Assembly: GCA_050250915.1 (NCBI GenBank)
Contig: JBFWNT010000013.1
Span: 49,894-113,893, forward strand
Reading direction: 5' to 3'
DNA from: Miltoncostaea sp050250915
Lineage (GTDB): Bacteria > Actinomycetota > Thermoleophilia > Miltoncostaeales > Miltoncostaeaceae
DNA length: 64,000 bases
A program made the translations under genes and the position numbers. A model generated the notes under the pieces. It was not told where the DNA came from. It did not search any database and saw nothing but the letters and a program-made list of their open reading frames with translations. Of this stretch, positions 9,627-17,007 are shown in pieces; positions within the stretch are counted from its first letter, which is position 1, and each line of letters begins with the position of its first letter.

Positions 9627-9697
9627 TGGGGGATCGTCTAGCGGTAGGACGCCGGGTTCTGGCCCCGGTAGCGGGGGTTCGAATCCTCCTCCCCCAG
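9627..9697 (+). tRNA. tRNA-Gln (anticodon CTG)
   Basis: Full cloverleaf: acceptor 9627-9633 pairs with 9690-9696 over seven bases, the anticodon stem CCGGG/CCCGG encloses loop TTCTGGC, and the T arm carries GTTCGAATC. Reads CAG codons. The 3' CCA is not encoded and must be added after transcription. Confidence 0.95.
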
Positions 9698-9725
9698 CTT
9701 CACCCGGTTCGTCGAAGTGGTCCAC

Positions 9726-9798
9726 GGCGCATTCGTCTAGGGGCCTAGGACGCCGCCCTCTCACGGCGGTAACACGGGTTCAAATCCCGTATGCGCTA
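9726..9798 (+). tRNA. tRNA-Glu (anticodon CTC)
   Basis: Acceptor 9726-9732 pairs with 9791-9797 with a G-U first pair; the anticodon arm CCGCC-CTCTCAC-GGCGG and a T loop with GTTCAAATC are visible. Reads GAG codons. No encoded CCA. It follows tRNA-Gln by 28 bases in the same transcript. Confidence 0.95.
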
Positions 9799-9813
9799 TC
9801 CGCACCCCCGCAG

Positions 9814-9836
9814 AGCCCCGCCCCCGGCGGGGCTTT
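9814..9836 (+). terminator. Rho-independent terminator of the tRNA operon
   Basis: Nine-base stem AGCCCCGCC/GGCGGGGCT with a three-base loop followed by TT, 16 bases after the tRNA-Glu end. Confidence 0.75.
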
Positions 9837-9862
9837 CGTGTCTCCGGGGGCGGGCGCGGGGC

Positions 9863-10330
9863 CTAGCGGAGCTCGTAGACCTTGTAGGTGATCTGCAGCG
9901 TCTCCGGGTCGAGCTGCCCCTTCTGCACGGCCTGGAGCGAGTTGAGCCAGAGGTACCGCTCGTCCCCCGTCTCGAAGCGCGGCGTGGAGTACACGTGGCC
10001 GGGGCTCTCGAGTCCCTTGCTGATGTCGCAGCGGCCGGTGTACTGCACGTAGACGAGCGCTCCGTCGTCCGTCTCCAGCACGAACCGCACGTCCAGGCCG
10101 AAGACCCCGCCCGGCCCCGCCAGCCCCCAGTCGGCGCCGGAGCTCCCGCGGCTGCGGCCGCGCAGGCGGTCGCCGTCGAAGGTCGCCTCCCGCACCTCGA
10201 AGATGATGCGGGTGCCGACGGGTGTGTCCTGCAGGACGATCGGTGGCGCCAGCTGCGCCCAGAGGGTCCCGAGCGGGACCAGCTCCATGTCGAGGTCGGC
10301 GCGTGCCTCGGGTCGAGAGGTCGTTGCCAT
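9863..10330 (-). CDS. DUF3237 family protein
   Basis: 155 residues matching the DUF3237 beta-barrel family: MELVPLGTLWAQL near residue 15, a central FGLDVRFVLETDDGALVYV segment and the closing YLWLNSLQAV region. Function is not established for the family. Start ATG 10330 was chosen because GGAGGG lies about nine bases upstream; longer in-frame extensions are Arg/Pro-rich and lack a ribosome site. Confidence 0.75.
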   Translation of the reverse strand: MATTSRPEARADLDMELVPLGTLWAQLAPPIVLQDTPVGTRIIFEVREATFDGDRLRGRSRGSSGADWGLAGPGGVFGLDVRFVLETDDGALVYVQYTGRCDISKGLESPGHVYSTPRFETGDERYLWLNSLQAVQKGQLDPETLQITYKVYELR

Positions 10331-10452
10331 CGCTTCCAGCCCTCCTCGCGGCGTGGAGGATGGGCGCGACGTGACGCCGGCAGGATCCCGCCGCCGCGCG
10401 CCCGCGCGCCGATCACCCATCCCGTCTCGTGGCGATCACACGACGGCGCGAG

Positions 10453-10486
10453 CCCGGCGTCAACGCCGGGTTCGCATCACGAACCC
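10453..10486 (-). terminator. Two overlapping hairpins downstream of the haem-binding gene
   Basis: GGGTTCG/CGAACCC (10468-10486) and CCCGGCG/CGCCGGG (10453-10470) share three bases and cannot both form. They sit 35 bases after the haem-binding gene's stop on its transcript. No T-tract, so termination is only inferred. Confidence 0.35.
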
Positions 10487-10520
10487 GGGCCGGCCTCCCC
10501 GCCGCCCGGAGTGGACCGGT

Positions 10521-11069
10521 CTACCCGCCGGGGACCGGAGGGGACCTCAGCATCGTCGCCTGCCACCCGCGCACGAGGGCCTGCTTCTCGGCGGCGGACA
10601 GCTTCGCCGAGGAGTGCATCCATGTGTAGAAGGAGGGCGGCATCCCGCCGCCCTGGATCTGCTCGACGACGTCCCCGGCGCCGTCCTGCGGGCGGTTCCA
10701 TTCGGAGACGTCGAGCGCGGAGCGGCCGCCGTCGACGTCGCTCTGGACGAGCCACGACACCGGGGCGACGTTGCTGTACCAGGGCCAGGTCGTCAGGTTC
10801 GAGTGGCAGTCGCCGCAGGCCTGCGTGAAGAGGACCTCGGTCCGGGGGCTGTCCCAGGACGGCGTCCCGGTGACGGGCGGGTTCGTGTGCGCGCGGCCGT
10901 ACGGGATCACCTGGATGAGGGCGAAGAGGGCGATCGCGCCGAGCCCGCCCCAGACGATGACCTTCCGCCACCCCCGCAGGCGGGGTCCCCGGCCGTCCGG
11001 CGGCTCCGCACCGCCCCCACCCGCGCGGGTCGCCCCATCGTCGCCCGCCCGCCCGTCGTCGGTGCCCAC
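10521..11069 (-). CDS. Membrane-anchored haem-binding domain protein
   Basis: 182 residues. After a polar Gly-rich lead there is one membrane segment (VIVWGGLGAIALFALIQVI, about 36-54) and then a domain with a c-type haem motif ACGDCHSN near residue 85 and an axial-type region MPPSFYTWMH. This matches the haem-binding domain family (DUF/Haem_bd) of extracytoplasmic proteins, so an outward-facing one-haem cytochrome is likely; its redox partner is unknown. Start GTG 11069 has GGGAGGGGG about six bases upstream; a longer form from ATG 11123 is possible but lacks this. Confidence 0.75.
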   Translation of the reverse strand: MGTDDGRAGDDGATRAGGGGAEPPDGRGPRLRGWRKVIVWGGLGAIALFALIQVIPYGRAHTNPPVTGTPSWDSPRTEVLFTQACGDCHSNLTTWPWYSNVAPVSWLVQSDVDGGRSALDVSEWNRPQDGAGDVVEQIQGGGMPPSFYTWMHSSAKLSAAEKQALVRGWQATMLRSPPVPGG

Positions 11070-11161
11070 GGCGCCCCCCTCCCTCGGCCGCGATGACGCG
11101 ATCCTCCGGAGTGGAGGCGACATGCGGCATCCGGGGCGATACGGAGGCGCCCCGCGGCGTT

Positions 11162-11207
11162 CCCGAGGGCCGGCCGGCGCGCGGCGGCGCCGGCCGGCTC
11201 CCTCGGG
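11162..11207. terminator. Very stable long hairpin between two minus-strand genes
   Basis: Outer stem CCCGAGGG/CCCTCGGG (eight pairs), a two-base bulge, then a 12-pair inner stem of C and G around a six-base loop. It begins 18 bases after the stop of the GYD gene on the minus strand. No T-tract. It probably acts as a terminator or mRNA end-protector. Confidence 0.5.
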
Positions 11208-11225
11208 CCGCGCGGGCGGCGTCGC

Positions 11226-11597
11226 TCAGCCGTGGTCCTCGAAGTCGGCGTGCCAGTCGTCGTGGATGCCACCCGGCGGCTGGTACGCCTTCGCGACGGA
11301 CTGTGCCCGGCCGAGCGCGTCGAGGGTGTCCGACGATGTGAGCAGGGCGTTCGTCCGGACGTCGGCGATGCGGCCGCTCGCCAGGATCGCCACCGTCACC
11401 GCGGCCACGGCGGCCGCGTCAGGGGCCTCGTAGATCGCCAGGCCGTCGTGGTCCCCCAGCATCCAGTAGAACGCCAGCAGCCTCCCGCCGGCTGCGCCGA
11501 TCACCGCCCTGGCGGCCACCTCCCGGTCCTCCGGATGGCGCACCATTTCGCGCCACGCCGCCTTCTCGTAGGTGAAGAGGGCGAGATAGGTGGACAC
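11226..11597 (-). CDS. GYD domain protein
   Basis: 123-residue small protein with the family opening STYLALFTYEKAAWREMV and the central GGRLLAFYWMLGDHDGLAIYE that gives GYD proteins their name. These form ferredoxin-like dimers of unknown role. Start GTG 11597 has GGAAGGAG about eight bases upstream. A more distal ATG would add about 23 low-complexity residues. Confidence 0.75.
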   Translation of the reverse strand: MSTYLALFTYEKAAWREMVRHPEDREVAARAVIGAAGGRLLAFYWMLGDHDGLAIYEAPDAAAVAAVTVAILASGRIADVRTNALLTSSDTLDALGRAQSVAKAYQPPGGIHDDWHADFEDHG

Positions 11598-11654
11598 CGT
11601 CGCGCTCCTTCCACTCGGGAAACCGGGTTCCCCGCCACTCTGGACCCGTCGGCC

Positions 11655-11677
11655 GCCCCCGGGCAACCGCCGGGGGC
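11655..11677 (-). terminator. Hairpin after the RodZ-like gene
   Basis: Eight-base G/C stem (11655-11662 with 11670-11677) and a seven-base loop, about 24 bases past the stop on the minus strand. No T-tract. Confidence 0.4.
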
Positions 11678-11700
11678 CGGCGCCGCGGTCCCGCCCGGCG

Positions 11701-12129
11701 CTACCCCACCAGCGGGAGGTCCGCCCCGACGACCACGGCGAGCACCACCACCACCACGATCGCGATCAGCACGATGATCACCAGGGGCCGCCGCCAGCGC
11801 GGGCGCTGGCCCACGCCGCGGGGCGTGATCCGCGTCGCGGTCACCGTCACCGGGCGCGGCGCCGAGCGCCCGCCCGTCGGAGAGGGCGCCCCCGGCACCG
11901 GCAGCTCCTTCTCCGGGCCCTCGACCGCCACCCCCAGATGGGCGGCGTAGGCGCGGACGAATCCGCTCACGTACGCCGGGCCGGGCAGCGACTCGAAGCG
12001 GCCGTCCTCGATCGCGATGAGGTAGCGCTCGCGGATACGCGTGGCCGCGGCGCAGTCGGCGAGGTCCAGCCCCTGGCGCATCCGGGCCTCGCGAAGTCTC
12101 ACCCCGATGGGCGCGAGCTCCTCGTCCAC
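11701..12129 (-). CDS. RodZ-like helix-turn-helix membrane protein
   Basis: 142 residues. N-terminal Cro-type helix-turn-helix (IGVRLREARMRQGLDLADCA, then RERYLIAIEDGRFESLPG, residues 8-52) of the kind found in the cytoskeletal protein RodZ, a proline-rich linker, and one C-terminal membrane helix (PLVIIVLIAIVVVVVLAVVV). Only a short tail remains outside, so it lacks the periplasmic domain of enterobacterial RodZ. A role in cell shape or membrane-tethered DNA binding is inference. GTG 12129 has TAATCT six bases upstream, a leaderless layout. Confidence 0.7.
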   Translation of the reverse strand: MDEELAPIGVRLREARMRQGLDLADCAAATRIRERYLIAIEDGRFESLPGPAYVSGFVRAYAAHLGVAVEGPEKELPVPGAPSPTGGRSAPRPVTVTATRITPRGVGQRPRWRRPLVIIVLIAIVVVVVLAVVVGADLPLVG

Positions 12130-12135
12130 GCGGGC

Positions 12136-12141
12136 AGATTA
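12136..12141 (-). promoter_or_regulatory. -10 box TAATCT, leaderless promoter of the RodZ-like gene
   Basis: TAATCT ends six bases before GTG 12129, close to the vegetative -10 consensus. Confidence 0.5.
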
Positions 12142-12188
12142 CGCGCGGGGGGCGGTCCGCGCGCGATCCGTCATGCTCCGGGGCGGAC

Positions 12189-12821
12189 GTGCGCGACCCT
12201 GACGACCACTACGCGGCGCTCGACGTCGACCCCGCCGCGACCCGCGAGGAGATCCGCGAGGCCTGGCGGTTCCACCTCACGGCCTTCCACCCCGACCGCT
12301 TCCGCGACCCCTCCCAGCGCGCCCGCGCCGAGGAGATCACCAAGGCCGCCAACGCCGCCTGGCAGGTCCTGGGCGACACGTCCCGCCGCCGGCGCTACGA
12401 CCTGCGACGCGAGCGCGACCGCGACGGCCGGGGCGCCACCGTGGCCCCCCAGGCCCCGCCCCCGCCGCCCGTGCGGGAGCTCCCGTGTCCGTCGTGCGCC
12501 ACCCGCAGCCGCGTGCCCGACGCCGGCGGCCGCGTCGTGCAGCTCGCCTGCCCCGGCTGCGGCGACACCTTCCCCGCCATGATCGGCGCCCGCTGCGTCG
12601 GGCGCCCCCGCCTGGAGAAGCGGTGGCTGGGCCTGCGCTACCAGGCGGTGTTCGCCGACGAGGAGGGCCGGCTCAGCACCGTCGAGTTCCGGCGCCTCCC
12701 CGCCGAGCTCGCCCTCACCGAGGGCGAGCGGTTCTCGATCGTCTTCCACGCGCGCCGGGCGCGGCCGAAGTACGCGATCCTCCACGGCCCGGCGCTCGAC
12801 GTGGGCTGGCGCGTCCGCTAA
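12189..12821 (+). CDS. J-domain protein with zinc ribbon
   Basis: 210 residues. The N-terminal J domain (about 5-70) has HYAALDVDPAATREEIREAW and the Hsp70-activating HPD in FHPDRF at about 36-38. A proline-rich linker leads to a CxxC..CxxC ribbon (CPSC near 101 and CPGC near 121) that probably binds zinc. The C-terminal ~80 residues are not recognised. It lacks the Gly/Phe and substrate domains of true DnaJ, so it is a specialised co-chaperone. GTG 12189 is the first start and is divergent from the RodZ-like gene. Confidence 0.75.
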   Translation: MRDPDDHYAALDVDPAATREEIREAWRFHLTAFHPDRFRDPSQRARAEEITKAANAAWQVLGDTSRRRRYDLRRERDRDGRGATVAPQAPPPPPVRELPCPSCATRSRVPDAGGRVVQLACPGCGDTFPAMIGARCVGRPRLEKRWLGLRYQAVFADEEGRLSTVEFRRLPAELALTEGERFSIVFHARRARPKYAILHGPALDVGWRVR

Positions 12822-14995
12822 CGGCGGGCCCGCCCCGCGATGGTGAAGCGGACGCTGTTCACCGTCCCGATGCCCCGGGCCGTCATCACGTAGGTCCGCC
12901 CGGCGCGGAACCTGTGGGACAGCCCCGACGGCAGCGCGAAGCGCGACGGCCCCGCCCGCAGGGTCCGCGTGAACGACCCCAGCGCGCGCGGCGTCGACGC
13001 CGGCCGCACCGAGAAGCGCACCCGGCCGGCCCGCGCCAGCGTGACGCGCACCACGGGCCGCCCGCCGGCGCGCACCGCCGGGATCGACCCGAGCGTCAGC
13101 GGCCGCGACGCGGCCGGGGGCGTCACGCCCGTGACCGTCAGCGTCCGGGACGACGCCGGGGACGAGTTGCCGACCCCGTCCACCGCCTGCACCTGCCAGA
13201 CGTGCCCGCCGCGGGTCATCTGGACCGTCGCGGACCGGGCCGTGCCCGGCAGCGTCCGCACCGCGACGCCGTCCACGATCACCTTGTACTGCGACACGCC
13301 GGTCAGCGCGTCCGCCGAGCCCGACCACGACAGGGTCACCGACGGGCCCGGCACCTTCGCGCCACCGGACGGCGCCGACAGCGGCGGCGCGCCCGGACCG
13401 GTGCGGTCGACCACGAGCCGCCGCGGAGTCGCGCTGCGCTGGTTGCCCACCGCGTCGCGGGCCGTGACGGTCCACAGGTGGTCGCCCTCGGGCATCGCGC
13501 CCGGCACGCTCGCCGACGTCGCCCCGGCGGGGGCGGTGGCGACGGCGGCGCCGTCCAGGGTCAGCGTGTAGCCGGCCAGCCCGCTCTGGGCGTCCGCCGA
13601 CGGCGACCAGTGGAACACCGGGCTCAGCGCGTTCGTCGCCAGGCCGTCGGCCGGCGAGAGCAGCGAGAACGGGTCCGGGCCGCCCGTGTCGGGCGCCACG
13701 CCGTTCGCGCTCACGCTCAGCGCGCCGCTCAGGCTCAGGCGCCGGCCGCTGGAGGTGACGCCGGACATCGAGGTGATCGCGTCGCCGCCCAGGGTGATCG
13801 CCGCCTTCACCTGCCACGGCGCCAGGCCCGGGTCCTCGCCGAGCAGGACCGCCGCGACGCCGCTCACGTGCGGTGCGGCCATCGACGTCCCCGACTTGTA
13901 GCCGTAGGAGTTGCCGGGCATCGTGCTGCGGATCGTGTCGCCCGGTGCGCCCAGGTCGACGTTGGCGGCCCCGTAGTTCGAGAAGCCGGCCAGGGCGTCG
14001 GTGGAGGTCGTGGCGGCCACGCTGATCAGCGAGGACGCCGGGCAGTTCGCCGGCCACGAGCCGGTCGCGTCGTTGTTGGCCGAGTCGTTGCCCGCGGCGG
14101 CCACGAACAGCACGCCCGCGTCGCCGGCCAGCTGGATCGTGTCGCAAAGCGGCTGGGAGTAGTCCGCGCCGCCCCACGAGGCGTTGATGACCTTCGCCCC
14201 GTGCGCGACGGCATAGTCGATCGCCTGCATGGCGTCGGAGGTGTAGCCGCCGTCCGGCTTCAGGAACTTGAGGACCATGATGCGGGCGTTGTCGGCCACC
14301 CCGGCCACGCCGAGGGCGTTGTCGCGCTGCGCCGCGACCGTCCCCGCCACGTGGGTGCCGTGGGTCTCGTTGTCGGCCGGGCTGTACAGCTGCGCGTCGT
14401 CGTCCGCGAAGTTCCAGCCGTGGACGTCGTCCTTCAGGCCGTCGCCGTCGTCGTCGACGTTGTTGCCCGGGATCTCCCCCGTGTTCGTCCACAGCCGCCC
14501 GGACAGGTCGGGGTGCGTCGTGTCGATGCCGGTGTCGATCACCGCCACGGTCACCGGCGTCCCCGTCGTCGCCGCGTCCCAGCCCGTGGGGGCGCCGATC
14601 TTGGGCAGGGCCCACTGCGACCCGTAGAGCGGGTCGTTCGGCACGTCCAGCGGGTGCACGCGCAGGTCCAGGTGGACGCTGTCCGCCGCCGGCTCGTCGG
14701 CCAGCAGCTCGCGCGCCCGCGCGAGCGACAGCGGCTGCGGCAGCCCGTAGACGCGCCAGCCACCGGCCAGGCCGGCGGTGGTGTCGGCGTCGAGCGCGCG
14801 GGCCACGCCGGCGCGCTCCGCGGCGGGCGCGCCCGGGTCGACGCGCACCAGCACCTGGTCGCTGGTCTGCGCCGCCATCGCGTTGCTGGCGGTGGCCCCG
14901 AGGGCGAGGACGGTGAGGGCCCACGCGGCCGTCGCGGCGCGCGGCGAACCGCGTCCGGGCAGGCGGGGGGCTCCCTGATCGGGCGAGTGGGACAT
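12818..14995 (-). CDS. Secreted subtilisin-family (S8) serine protease
   Basis: 725 residues. A signal peptide (hydrophobic core AAWALTVLALGATASNAMA) is followed by an inhibitor-like propeptide and the S8 catalytic domain. The triad is visible: Asp in VAVIDTGIDTTHPDL (~153), His in HGTHVAG (~213) and Ser in GTSMAAPHVSG (~370), plus the oxyanion Asn in AAGNDSANND. The C-terminal half holds two fibronectin-like or Ig-like repeats (PDPFSLLSPADG and the related VDRTGPGAPPLSAPSGG) and a final beta module. It probably acts outside the cell. Its stop overlaps that of the J-domain gene by four bases. AAGGAGG lies about 14 bases before the ATG. Confidence 0.9.
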   Translation of the reverse strand: MSHSPDQGAPRLPGRGSPRAATAAWALTVLALGATASNAMAAQTSDQVLVRVDPGAPAAERAGVARALDADTTAGLAGGWRVYGLPQPLSLARARELLADEPAADSVHLDLRVHPLDVPNDPLYGSQWALPKIGAPTGWDAATTGTPVTVAVIDTGIDTTHPDLSGRLWTNTGEIPGNNVDDDGDGLKDDVHGWNFADDDAQLYSPADNETHGTHVAGTVAAQRDNALGVAGVADNARIMVLKFLKPDGGYTSDAMQAIDYAVAHGAKVINASWGGADYSQPLCDTIQLAGDAGVLFVAAAGNDSANNDATGSWPANCPASSLISVAATTSTDALAGFSNYGAANVDLGAPGDTIRSTMPGNSYGYKSGTSMAAPHVSGVAAVLLGEDPGLAPWQVKAAITLGGDAITSMSGVTSSGRRLSLSGALSVSANGVAPDTGGPDPFSLLSPADGLATNALSPVFHWSPSADAQSGLAGYTLTLDGAAVATAPAGATSASVPGAMPEGDHLWTVTARDAVGNQRSATPRRLVVDRTGPGAPPLSAPSGGAKVPGPSVTLSWSGSADALTGVSQYKVIVDGVAVRTLPGTARSATVQMTRGGHVWQVQAVDGVGNSSPASSRTLTVTGVTPPAASRPLTLGSIPAVRAGGRPVVRVTLARAGRVRFSVRPASTPRALGSFTRTLRAGPSRFALPSGLSHRFRAGRTYVMTARGIGTVNSVRFTIAGRARR

Positions 14996-15191
14996 GCGGA
15001 CGGCCTGGCCTCCTTGCCGGGGTCGTCGTATGGGGGCGCGCGGGTCCCCCGGACGGGGGAGAGCCGTTCGCCGGCATCATCCGTATCGGCACCCCCCTCC
15101 GAGCGCACAACCCCCCTCTCGCATCACGGTTCGCTCATGACCGGGGCCCCGCGCGCCGATGCAGGAAACACCTGCAACGAGACGGATCCGG

Positions 15192-15482
15192 ATGGCGCAC
15201 GTCAACGGCATCGCCGGCGCCGGGAACGCCGAGGCGACCCGGCTCCAGCAGACGGTGGCGCACCGCGGGGCGGAGACCGCCGCGCTGGTCGTGGTGGGCC
15301 GGCGCGAGGATCGCCTGCGCGCGGAGCGGATCCCGGAGGCCGAGACCGGCGACCGGATCGGCGACCGCGAGGCGGGTGGCGGCGCCGGCGGCGACGCGAG
15401 CGGCGACGACGGCCGCGGGCAGGGGCACGAGGCCGGCGCGCCCGAGGAGGGGCACGGCGGCCTGATCGACCTGCGCGCCTAG
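15192..15482 (+). CDS. Small hypothetical protein
   Basis: 96 residues, unrecognised. Third positions are almost all G or C from ATG 15192 to the stop, which supports coding on this strand. Sequence: a short N-terminal MAHVNGIAGAGNAEATRL, an acidic middle, then a Gly/Asp-rich stretch and a conserved-looking end GGLIDLRA. No signal peptide or membrane helix. An earlier ATG at 15159 is possible but its codons are atypical; a small inverted repeat GCAGG-aaaca-CCTGC sits there. It is convergent with the PilZ-encoding frame, sharing three bases at the stops. Confidence 0.45.
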   Translation: MAHVNGIAGAGNAEATRLQQTVAHRGAETAALVVVGRREDRLRAERIPEAETGDRIGDREAGGGAGGDASGDDGRGQGHEAGAPEEGHGGLIDLRA

Positions 15483-16369
15483 TTCCTCGGCGCGTCCTCC
15501 GCGCCGCCGAGGCGCGACTCGAAGAACGCGCGGATGGCGTCGCGGCCGCCCTCGGTGGCGGCCTCCGCGAACCGGGCCGCCAGCGTCCCCTCGCCCGGCT
15601 CCCCGCCGCCCGTGCGGCGGATGACCTCGGCGTCGAGGGCGTGCCACCCCAGCTCGGCGAGCTCGATCTCGACGCGCACCTGCGACGCCGACGGGAAGTC
15701 GGCGCCGGCGATCAGCACGCCGCCCTCGCTGAGGTTCACGCTGTGGGCGTCGACGACCTCGTCGTCGGCGACCAGGCGCACCGGCAGGTCGACGTCCTCG
15801 CGCCGGTGCTTGCGCCTCTCGTCCTGCGAGCTACGGTCGGCCACGCGCGACACCCCTTGTGATCCGGGCCTGGGAACGGTCCGCGCGATGGTAGCGGAGT
15901 CCCCGGCGCCCCCCATCCCACCGTCGAGCGGCAGGGCCCGCTCGTAGATCCACCGGTCGCCCCCGGGTCCCAGGTGATCCGGAGCCCAGCGCCCGGCGAA
16001 CCCGAGACGCTCGTGGAAGCGCCGCGACGCCTCCCGTCCGGGCGCCGCGAGCGCGCGGATGCGCCGGCAGCCGCGCGCCCCGGCCCGGCCCGCGAACTCG
16101 CGGTAGAGCACCTCCCCCAGCCCCCGCCCGCGCAGCGCCGGGTCGACCACGTGCATGTGGACGTACGCCAGGTCCGGCTCCGCCTCGCTCACGAGGCCCA
16201 GGAGGAAGCCCGCGGGGGCGCCGTCGCCGGTCTCGAGCCACACCCCGCTCGGCCCGAGCTGCTCGAAGAACAGCCGGTGCATGACCAGCCCCACGGGGTG
16301 GCCGAACCAGCCGTCGACGACGGCGCGCGCCCGCGGGTAGTCGCCACCGCGGAGCGGGCGTGCCCGCAC
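15479..16369 (-). CDS. GNAT acetyltransferase in frame with a C-terminal PilZ domain
   Basis: 296 residues in one open frame. Residues ~1-150 are a GNAT N-acetyltransferase with the acetyl-CoA loop RGRGLGEVLY near 87 and FHERLGF near 122. Residues ~185-280 are a PilZ domain with both c-di-GMP motifs: RRKHRR (RxxxR type) and NLSEGG (NxSxxG). Start GTG 16369 follows the ferritin stop by 17 bases with GGAGG upstream. The linker (about 15840-15913) has codons with low third-position GC, a TACCAT -10-like box at 15888-15893, and AAGGGG eight bases before GTG 15844, so the PilZ part could instead be a separate 121-residue gene (15479-15844). No stop separates the two parts. Confidence 0.65.
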   Translation of the reverse strand: MRARPLRGGDYPRARAVVDGWFGHPVGLVMHRLFFEQLGPSGVWLETGDGAPAGFLLGLVSEAEPDLAYVHMHVVDPALRGRGLGEVLYREFAGRAGARGCRRIRALAAPGREASRRFHERLGFAGRWAPDHLGPGGDRWIYERALPLDGGMGGAGDSATIARTVPRPGSQGVSRVADRSSQDERRKHRREDVDLPVRLVADDEVVDAHSVNLSEGGVLIAGADFPSASQVRVEIELAELGWHALDAEVIRRTGGGEPGEGTLAARFAEAATEGGRDAIRAFFESRLGGAEDAPRN

Positions 16370-16386
16370 GGCGCCGGCCCTCCGGC

Positions 16387-16893
16387 CTACGCCGCCGCGC
16401 CCTCCCCGCCGCCCAGCCGGGCGACGTAGTCCTCCAGGAGCAGCAGGTTCCGCTCGCCCGCCCGGCGGGTCACCTGGAGCAGCTCGCCCATGGTCGAGAC
16501 CTCCTCGACCTGCTCGGTCACGAACCACTGCAGGAACGCCTGCGTCGCGTGGTCACGGTTCGCGATCGCCTGGTCCATGATCGCGTCGATGCTCGCCGTG
16601 ACCTGCTTCTCCCACTCCAGGCTGGCGGCGACGGCCTCCTCGGCGCTCTCGAACGCCGGCTTGGGCGCGGCGAGCGACGGGATCACGACGGGGCCGCCGA
16701 CGTCCTGGATGTAGGTCAGGAACTTCATCGCGTGCGCGTGCTCCTCCGCCGCCTGGCGCGCGAAGAAGGCGGTGAGCTCCGGGAGGCCCTCGGAGTCGAA
16801 CCAGCTGGAGATGGAGAGGTACTGGAGATGCGCCTCCAGCTCCCTGCCCAACTGGGCGTTGAGCGACTCGATGACATCCTGCGCGACCGGCAT
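16387..16893 (-). CDS. Ferritin
   Basis: 168-residue iron-storage ferritin that oxidises Fe(II) and stores it as mineral in a 24-subunit shell. Seen: ferroxidase ligands in LGRELEAHLQYLS (~11-23) and AAEEHAHAMKF (~47-57), and the distal WFVTEQVEEVST (~123). Start ATG 16893 has AAAGGAG six bases upstream; a longer GTG/ATG form adding 12 residues has no such site. The acetyltransferase gene follows closely. Confidence 0.9.
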   Translation of the reverse strand: MPVAQDVIESLNAQLGRELEAHLQYLSISSWFDSEGLPELTAFFARQAAEEHAHAMKFLTYIQDVGGPVVIPSLAAPKPAFESAEEAVAASLEWEKQVTASIDAIMDQAIANRDHATQAFLQWFVTEQVEEVSTMGELLQVTRRAGERNLLLLEDYVARLGGGEGAAA

Positions 16894-17007
16894 CCGGGGC
16901 TCCTTTTCCGAGTCCGGCGAGTCTGGCACAGACCCACCCGGACGGGGGGCGCGGGCCGGCGAAACCGCCGATATCGTGCCGCGCGTCGTCTCGGCAAGGA
17001 GAAACGC

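Noticed and set aside
14996..15090. c-di-AMP (ydaO) or c-di-GMP riboswitch
   Set aside because: Hairpins are present but the conserved core bases of either class could not be found.
12171..15110. 979-codon minus-strand frame
   Set aside because: Out-of-frame shadow of the subtilase gene, whose catalytic triad is in another frame of the same strand.
15135..15647. Minus-strand frame opposite the small gene at 15192
   Set aside because: Third-position GC and composition favour the plus-strand frame; this one overlaps the PilZ gene out of frame.
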